From positions 1 to 64,000 of the forward strand of contig VANL01000037.1 of assembly GCA_006352455.1 (NCBI GenBank): 64,000 bases of DNA. The letters are read 5' to 3'. Below, piece by piece: positions 56,834 to 64,000 of the stretch; the stretch's first letter is position 1, and the number at the start of each line of letters is the position of its first letter. The position numbers were made by a program, and so were the translations under genes. Under the pieces are notes generated by a model. It did no database searches, was not told the DNA's origin, and was given only the letters and a program-made list of their open reading frames with translations. This DNA is from Brachionus sp. 'Tiscar'. Taxonomy: Eukaryota > Rotifera > Eurotatoria > Ploima > Brachionidae.

Positions 56834-57025
56834 TTGATCAAATTTTACTACCTGTCTCGGCATTTATCCATTGTTTTTAAGCAATCAAATACTAGTCATG
56901 AAGTATTTGTTCCTCGTGATCAAGGCAAAAGCCCAGGTCTTGAGATTCAGTATGTGGAGAGAGCATTACGTACCAATGTACTTAAAAATTCAAATTTGAT
57001 TCAAAATATAAAACAAAGCTCTTGA
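56834..57025 (+). CDS. Candidate coding exon, unrecognised
   Basis: A plus-strand open stretch with raised GC ending in TGA. It encodes SHEVFVPRDQGKSPGLEIQY followed by VERALRTNVLKNSN. Composition is coding-like but no acceptor, partner exon or family could be assigned; it starts close to the divergent 56680 start codon. Could be a short gene, a terminal exon or a mobile-element remnant. Confidence 0.3.
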   Translation: MIKFYYLSRHLSIVFKQSNTSHEVFVPRDQGKSPGLEIQYVERALRTNVLKNSNLIQNIKQSS

Positions 57026-57392
57026 AATGAAGGAAATTAATCTTTTAAGCTAAGATTTTTTTAATTTGCCATGGAAATACTCCTAGCATGGTCCTATCAA
57101 ATAAGATATAATTTTAAAAAATGTGCTTTTTAAATTTTCTAACTTAAGTGTTTTTTCTTATTAAACTGGCTTTTATAAAGCAACTTTATAAATTGCTACT
57201 TTCTTTGAGAAACTTTTTTTGTTTTCTCTTTTTTTTAAATAAAAAAAAAATATTGGTAAATAAATGTTTAGACAAACATTAAATTCTTGAGGCTTTTTTT
57301 TCAATTTAGCCCAAAGATAACATTAAAAAAATTTAAAAAATAATAGAATATATGATTATGAGTAAATGTACATTAAATTATATAACTTGGAA

Positions 57393-57608
57393 TCAAATGG
57401 AGATAAGTATTTCAGAAAAATGTTGAAATCCAACCCGAGTAATATAAATGCTATATTTAAATGAAACCTGGCAAATAAAGAAAGCAAAATACGGCGCAAT
57501 TTTCCAATAAATTTCATCTCGCACCATAAACCTACTCACATAAAAAGCATTTTTTTGATTCGTGTCCGCGTCTCGAACTAAACTCAAAACTATTTCTTTA
57601 AAATTCAT
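57393..57608 (-). CDS. Candidate first exon or small ORF
   Basis: ATG at 57608 opens 71 codons: MNFKEIVLSLVRDADTNQKN, then AFYVSRFMVRDEIYWKIAPY and a hydrophobic FAFFICQ. A donor-like CAG|GTTTCA follows ICQ, so it may be a first exon. No downstream exon was found and no family recognised. Confidence 0.3.
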   Translation of the reverse strand: MNFKEIVLSLVRDADTNQKNAFYVSRFMVRDEIYWKIAPYFAFFICQVSFKYSIYITRVGFQHFSEILISI

Positions 57609-59943
57609 ATATTTCTACAATTTATGAACCCCTTAATTCTTGATCGTTTTATTTCTTAAAATGAAACTTTTTTAAATGCACTTGCCAGTTAGTTAATTGA
57701 AGTAAACACAAGGTAAAAAAATGTTTGTTGATTATTTATGATTAAATTTTGGCCTTTGTTTATATGATGACGACAAAAGTTTAAATTTCAAATATTCATA
57801 TGATGGAATTGTTTTTCCTTAATCAAAAAAGCTATAAAACTTATCAAAGTATTATTAATAATTTCTTATCTAGAAAAATTAAAATTAAAATCATAAAATA
57901 GAGTTTCATCAAAGGTATTTTGGACAATTGAAAAAATCCTGAAAAATTGAGTCCACATAAAATTATAATTTAGAATAAAAACTCAATCAAAATTTTAATT
58001 ATTTAACTCTACAGAATAAAAATGCTTAGGTTAGCCCATAAATTATACTATCGAATAATAAATTTACTACGAGAATTAAAACTCAGAAAAGATTTAATTT
58101 CATGCAATTGTTAATCAAAAACATAAAAATTGAATTTTTTTTAAATAACTGAACAAAAGAAATCCTAAACTAGAGTTCAAATATTTTCTGAAGTGCGTTT
58201 ATCTGACACAATTCGCAACGCAACTTATTTTCTAAGGTAAAGAGTTATTTCAAATATTTGATTAAAATAAAAATTTTAAATATAAATCATTTGGTGGCTA
58301 AAGGTTTTAATTTTATTAACCAAAATTAAAAAATGAAAAAAATTATTTTTTTTTCGATTATTAGCTAAATTTAACATGATATTTTCATATTTTAAAAAAA
58401 ATATAATGAAAAAAAAGATGATTTTCTAACAAAAAACAACCATTAGCTTATAATCTAGCACCTTATATTTACTTTAGAAAAACTAAAATTAAAAATTCTT
58501 AATTTATATAATTTTAAAATAAATAAATGATAATTTCGATAAATACATTATTTATTGGTTTCCTTATTCATTTATTTCATATTAATAAAATAAATTTATT
58601 TTTTAATTTTGAAAGTTGGTATAGGAAATCTTGATGTTCGAGAAAGAAAAAATTTTTTTTTAAATTTCAAATAAGAAATGAGAATAAAGATTTGTTAGAA
58701 TTAAAAGTTCGTTATTTGTTAGAAGAAGATTCTTTTTATTCAACCATCAAGATAGAAATTAAAATGAAATAAAACTGTGAGGTTATTCAGTACCCTCACA
58801 GTTTTGAATATTTAAATTGTACAAATAAGAAAGTGTAATGTTGATTTAATAACTATTAAGATCAAAAAAATAGTAATTTCATAATATTAATGTTGTAAAA
58901 TATTTAAAACTACGAAAATACCTAATTTAAGAAACTTTTCTTAAAAATTTAAAAAGTAATTTTTGATAATTCTTTTATTAACAAACTAATGTTAAAAATC
59001 CTATGAATATTCATAAAATAAAATACTTTGCTTTTATAAATTAAAAATATAGTTAAAAACTAAATGGAAGTTTCTGATAGTAAATATTGCTTTTATTGAA
59101 AGTTGTCTTTGTTTAATTTGAAAACGTTTAGAAATTGTCGCCAAAAAAACTGTGGTGGAGTAAGAAAATTCGGAATTTTCTATTTATTAAATTTTTTTAA
59201 ATAAAATTTTCTGCATAATGTTTTTGTTTAAATGATCCGAATAAAAAAATTTGTCGAAACGCTATTTAATTTTGTGGCAAGTTTGTTAATTTTCGTGATT
59301 TTAACAGTGCCCTAAAAGAAAAAACAAAGAAAAAAAACACTGTAATTTCAATAGAAATTGTATTTAAGTTAAGAATTACATATCGAATATAGTTTAGTAA
59401 ATATTAATGGCAATAAATATTGAAATTTTGTTTATCAAGAAAAATTGAAATGTTTAAATATTTCAGATCATTACTAGGTAAATGAAGAAAGTCTTTTTAA
59501 CTTCATTATTGGCTTGATCAGAATAATCTAATAATAAGTTAATAGTCATTTTGATGTTAAATTTTGTCTTAATTTGACTTTGATTTAAATGGAGTTTCTA
59601 TTTTTTTATTTTAATTTTCTGATTAGCAGATAGTTTGAGTAGTTTTTCGCGCAAAAATGTGCTGTTCGCGATTTAATCCCATAAAAATAGGAAATTAAAT
59701 TTTTAATAGATAAAAAACTCTACTTCTTTTAAAACTATGTTATTAAAAGTTATTAAAGAAGAAAAATTGATTAGTTTATTTTTAAAATTCACTCAATTTG
59801 AAAATGGATTTTAAAATATACTCTTCTTTTACGATAAAATTTTTCTACTTTTAAGTCTTAAAAATTTAAAATATCATTGATCAATCAAAGATTAATTTTT
59901 AATTTTGTTTTTTTTTGATTTTTTTAAAAGATTCAATTTTTTT
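57609..59943. other. AT-rich intergenic region
   Basis: About 2.3 kb with no exon recognised. The only structure is the 12-bp perfect hairpin at 58771-58805, listed separately. Confidence 0.4.
58771..58805. repeat. Perfect 12-bp hairpin
   Basis: AAAACTGTGAGG (58771-58782) and CCTCACAGTTTT (58794-58805) are exact reverse complements around an 11-nt loop. GC-containing stems like this are rare in the surrounding sequence. It could be a folded RNA, a protein-binding palindrome or the relic of a tiny inverted-repeat element. Confidence 0.6.
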
Positions 59944-62410
59944 TCAATGTTCAATTCGTGTTAGAACTAGCATTTCTTCATTCTCTTGATTTATAAATAA
60001 TGGATTGGCTAAATATAAATCTTCCTTTTTTCGATTTAAGTACAAAAGCAATAGAGATAATAGGGAAATTCCTGAGCATATTGCAGGTATAGAACTCATT
60101 ATTATATGATAATAATTTCTGCAGCCAATTGATGAAATATGGCTAAAAATTAAAATTAGAATTTTTTTTAAGCCAAAATAAGCAAAAAAACTTTTCACAA
60201 GGATTGAATTGTTGCAATATAGCTACTGCTAAGCCGTTTGACAACTTATCTGTGAATGACATAGCCCCAAAAACAAACGCTCCGTTTTCAGAATTAGATC
60301 CAATTAAATCTGTTGTCAAACTTAACGATGTACACAATATTACTGTGTTACCACATCCAAGAAATATTGAAGCAATGATTGATGTCGTTTTGGTGTCCAA
60401 AATAAGGTTATTTCTCCATAATAAAATGCAAGTAGTCAAAATCAAAGCAGATCCAATTGAATAAGTCCTCTTAATTATTTTTTTTTTTTTTTAATAAAAA
60501 TTTTTAAAAAAAAATTACATAATCTCCAAATTTTTTCTTTAAAATTCGTAGAGGAAACGTAGCCAAAAATCCAATTAAAAAACTTATGAAAGGAATCAAG
60601 GCAATTGAAGACTAATATTAAATGTAATCTAATAGTTTAAAAAAATTGTTTATTTTTTATTTACTTTGTCCAATTCAAGAGAATCAGTTAAATATAATGG
60701 AAAATAAACTTGGCTCATATTTACTACCATTCTTGTGTTCATGTATAGCAAAGCAACCTTTTCATTTGAATTAAACAGACCGAATTTTAGAACAAAATAT
60801 AGTAAGATTACCATATGAAATCTATAGCTCTTTAAGTAATCATACCAGTTAAGTTTGGCTCTATTTGCTAATCGATGTTTTCTAGCCAAAACATTTTCAT
60901 CGTTCAAAGTAATCCTTTCATTAACACCAACGTGAAAGACTAGTTGAAAAAATAGGCCCACTAAACATACTATAAAACTAAGATACATGAATTTTGAGGC
61001 ATCTTTTCGACTCAATTGATTCTCATTAGATGAATCATTAAATTTAAAAAATAAATATGCAACGCCATAAATGAATAAGTTTGAAATAACAGTAAATGCG
61101 TATCTAGTTTAAAAATGTTTATAAAATATATATAAATCTTGAATAAAAACCTAGTCGTGTTCAAAGAGGCTCTTTCTATCTCGCATTTGGATAATTGGGG
61201 TATCAAGGCCAAATGAGAAATTTGAGTAGATGCCCATCCGAATTGGAATATAAAAACAAATGGGGCATAATAAATAAAACGAGTCCATTCAGGGCTATTT
61301 TCACATCCGATACATAAATTGAACATAAACGGAAAACTTACTAATACACATATGACTCCTAAATATTTAAAACCAATTAATTAACAATTTTTGATAATAG
61401 ACTTTTACTTCAAATAAATTTTTATTCTCTTATTTAAAAAAAAAACTTTATGTCAAGTGTGTATTGATAAATTTTAAGCATCAACTAAAAAAAAATTTTA
61501 GGAAAATTTAGTTTTAATTTAGCACTTACAAATATTTTTTTTTGTTTCTTATGGTTATTATTAATATGTACCAATGCAGAATTTAGTATTAAAATTAATT
61601 TAAATTAATAAAAATACAAAAGACTTTCTTATTTAAAAAAAGCTCCAAAATATAATGAAAAAGCATAAGATAAAAAATTCAAATCAAATTATTTACTGGT
61701 AAATACACAATTTAAATATTTTTTATAGTTTTTTATAATCAAAAAATAATATTAGATTTTCTTAAATTACCAAATAAATGCCATGATTTTCTTTTTCCAT
61801 AATTACTACAAAAAATTAAATAATTTACTGATTATTTTGATTAGTGTTGGGTACCGTGTGTGACGGCCACTAGACCGTCAAAAGTTGATGTTAGCCGTTT
61901 TGATGGCCGCGAGGGAAAAATTTTTTTTTCGCTAAAAATAAATGATTTTTCTTATACTCAATTCTTTTCTCTAACAAATTGAAAAATTTTTAAATGTTTG
62001 TATTCACACCCGGCCACCAAAACGGCCAGCACCATTTTTTGGCGGTCTAGTGGCCGCCACTCACAGTACCCAACACTAATTTTGATCTAAAATATATGTA
62101 CCAAAATCCTGATAAAGTTCGATCGGACTCAAAACCAACAAACACAGTCGAAATACCATCAGCAACTTGTCCTAAGTTGAAAATTAAACTTAAATTTTTT
62201 AAAATGTTGTAAGCCACATTATAAAATTTACAAAAATACGAAAGTTTTAATGGCTGTTATATTACCTAAAAGCATTAAATAACCTGATAATGAATTACTA
62301 AAATTAACTACTCGGTTTAAATAAACAAGCAAATAGCTGAACCACATTGAAGCAGTTAGATCATTCAAGATGTGACCAACACCGTAACTGAACTTGTTTA
62401 ATGAATTCAT
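59944..62410 (-). CDS. MFSD12: MFSD12-type major facilitator transporter
   Basis: Twelve-pass major facilitator family protein; in vertebrates MFSD12 acts in lysosomes and melanosomes in cysteine import. Nine exons join in frame: 62410-62266, 62171-62102, 61805-61771, 61358-61151, 61103-60812, 60757-60665, 60611-60519, 60469-60192, 60142-59944, giving 470 residues (human about 480). Signatures: YGVGHILNDLTASMWFSYLL, FQFGWASTQISHLALIPQL, YAFTVISNL, LLYMNTRMVVNMSQVYFPLY, LTTDLIGSNSENGAFVFG and MSFTDKLSNGLAVAILQQF. An earlier in-frame ATG at 62503 would add 31 residues; I prefer 62410 by family length. The 54-nt intron 60811-60758 is stop-free and in frame. Intron 2 contains an hAT-like MITE. 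Confidence 0.94.
61842..62078. mobile_element. hAT-like MITE with TAGTGTTGGG ends
   Basis: A 237-bp element with about 42-bp terminal inverted repeats (left TAGTGTTGGGTACCGTG then GACGGCCACTAGACCG; right the reverse complement with few differences). It is flanked by a perfect 8-bp duplication ATTTTGAT (61834-61841 and 62079-62086). The 8-bp duplication and TAGTG terminus fit the hAT superfamily. It sits in MFSD12 intron 2 without disturbing the splice sites. The same ends occur at 31568-32434 and at 12118. Confidence 0.88.
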
Positions 62411-63420
62411 TATTTTTTGAATGTTTAAAGGTAAAAATAGCTTTTTTTGAGAAGTTTTTTTAATATTAAATACTTTAGTATTATAGTGCAAAATGGGATT
62501 CAAAATGTGAAAGGCATGTGATAGATAATTAAAATAAATTACTTCATAAGTTAAAATTAATCAGATTAATTTTACCAAGCTAAGATATATCATTTATATT
62601 TTATTTGTTTATCTATAATTTTTTTAATATAAGCTTTTAAAATATTTTATACTTAATAAGTAGTGTGATTCGGCAGACTAAACAGTTTTAAAGTTCACAC
62701 GAATTTTGTCATCAAACCATCTTGCAAATTTTCAAAGAAATAATAAAATAAGCTTATTTAAAAAAAAGAGCTAAAGTAATACAGTTTATTACTATTATAT
62801 AAAAATTTTTTAATACCTGATTCGTTTATAAATAATTCCCACCCTAATTGTGTCTTTATTGAAAAGTTTAGGACCTTAGCTGACAGAAAATTGTCTCGAA
62901 TAAATTATTTTATATAAATCTTAATTAAATTCTTTATTTACGAGTTAGTGAGAAATTGAAGGTTTTCAATAAAATTTCACTGATCATGCTCCAAATTTTA
63001 ATGTAAAGCAAAGATTTTTGACTATAACTAAGTATTATATTTATAAATCTGAATTTATAAATTTATTTTTAAAATAAAAGTTAGCTAAAGTAGTAAATTG
63101 ATCCGATAATTAGATTTAAAAAATTATCTTCAAAAAAGGATTTTAAATAACTAAATAATAAATAAATAAATTATAGCTATTTTTTTTGTGAAACGCCAAT
63201 TATTAAATATGATACTCCAAATTTATTAGAATTATGCCAAAATTTAATTTTATATACAAAAAAAAGAGAATTTCTATTCTTAATAAATTAGTATCAAATT
63301 AATAAAAAAAACATATTTAATAAATAAATTCTTTAAAAAAAAAACAAACAAAATATTTGATTTTTGTCACATTTATTAGGACAGGCCCAATATCGTGTTT
63401 AGATAATTTTTGCACAAAAT
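62411..63420. other. Region upstream of MFSD12
   Basis: AT-rich. It should contain the MFSD12 promoter at its left end. I see no exon, RNA gene or repeat. Confidence 0.35.
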
Positions 63421-63547
63421 TTATGGCAAATTATGTCGTGTTGGTCGAATCTTTGTCTTTTTGAAGCTGACGCCTCTTTTATCATTAGATTCTATACCTT
63501 TTGGAATTGTTTCTTTAAAACTTGCGATTCTTTTGTCTGTAATTGAA
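63421..63547 (-). CDS. Candidate terminal coding exon of a gene extending right
   Basis: The minus strand is open from a possible acceptor (CGGTCCAG, 63548-63555) to a TAA at 63421. It encodes SITDKRIASFKETIPKGIES, then NDKRGVSFKKTKIRPTRHNL. The composition is clearly less AT-rich than the flanks. A short upstream ATG (about 63601, MAYN) could pair with it through a GTTGTT donor, or further exons may lie beyond the window. Unrecognised. Confidence 0.38.
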
Positions 63548-64000
63548 CTGGACCGATTGTTAAAAAAAAAAAACTTAAAAAAAACAACACATTGTAAGCC
63601 ATGACTTTGAATTTATTAAAAATTAAAGCAAATATATTATTTTAGGAATTATTTTAGACGAAGCTATGTCATAAACTTATAAAGTTAGCAGACAATTAAC
63701 TTATTAAATTGCCAATAGATGTAATTTTTATTCTTTATTTGTGAATAAATTTTAAACAATTATTTTAAAATTTATTTATATTTTCGTGGGACTTTTTTTT
63801 AATAGATTTTGGTAATTGTAATAATTAGAATATTTAAACAATTTTTATTTTATAAGAAAACAAAAATTCAATCAATTTTTCATATCTACGAGATTAAACG
63901 CTGAAAAAAGAAATGTCATAATATAAAAAAAATACAAATGAAAATAAAGAACATCAAAGTGAATGTGAACAAAAAAAAAAAAACAAGACAAAACTCACTG

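Noticed and set aside
60204..60464. Plus-strand open frame over MFSD12
   Set aside because: Antisense shadow; the minus strand gives clear transporter sequence.
1..64000. CRISPR arrays, operons, Shine-Dalgarno sites or other prokaryotic signals
   Set aside because: Genes are split by short spliceosomal introns and there are no regularly spaced repeats; the sequence is eukaryotic nuclear DNA.

Overview
This is an AT-rich (roughly three quarters A+T) animal nuclear sequence. Its genes have very short introns (about 45-65 nt) with GT..AG ends, plus a few long introns loaded with mobile DNA. Metazoan-type genes are recognisable on both strands: RAD9, gamma-glutamyl carboxylase, a BTB-kelch protein, a secreted lipase, HBS1L, DDX21, CaMKK, STRAP and MFSD12. 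Composition, tiny introns and dense small transposons suggest a small invertebrate, plausibly a monogonont rotifer such as Brachionus. That organism call is inference.

Layout. 1-2144: a tRNA-like repeat, then RAD9 (+, first exon not found). 3078-7326: GGCX (-), whose 1.8 kb third intron holds three non-autonomous DNA transposons or foldbacks. 9305-10696: an intronless secreted protein with three PPC-like beta-sandwich repeats. 14925-17117: an intronless BTB-BACK-kelch protein. 17118-30000: a gene-poor accessory stretch with a LINE reverse-transcriptase relic, a cluster of related unrecognised low-complexity proteins (20848-26392) and a Mutator-like inverted-repeat element. 29912-30916: lipase (-). 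32788-36044: HBS1L (-), with a separate SKI7-like alternative terminal exon, diverging from DDX21 (+, 36832-39837). 40093-44767: a coiled-coil protein (+). One of its 127-nt introns contains a complete tRNA-Phe gene, and its 2.7 kb first intron contains a LINE tail and a candidate antisense mini-gene. 46986-49439: CaMKK (-). 52527-53585: STRAP (-). 55892-56680: an unrecognised basic protein (-). 59944-62410: MFSD12 (-), with an hAT-like MITE in one intron.

The genes are mostly independent housekeeping loci. HBS1L/SKI7 (ribosome rescue and exosome bridging) sits head to head with DDX21 (ribosome biogenesis), so the two could share a promoter region. The most interesting signals are: (1) the SKI7-like exon inside HBS1L, which by phase and motif implies one gene giving both HBS1 and SKI7 by alternative splicing; (2) the tRNA-Phe gene nested in a 127-nt coding-gene intron; (3) several MITE families with readable target-site duplications (TTAA, 8 bp, 9 bp); (4) the PPC-repeat protein as a possible transfer from bacteria; and (5) the clustered family sharing a KLYTFYDY motif.

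Exon structures were built by hand from splice signals, frame and remembered family sequences. No alignment or database search was run.
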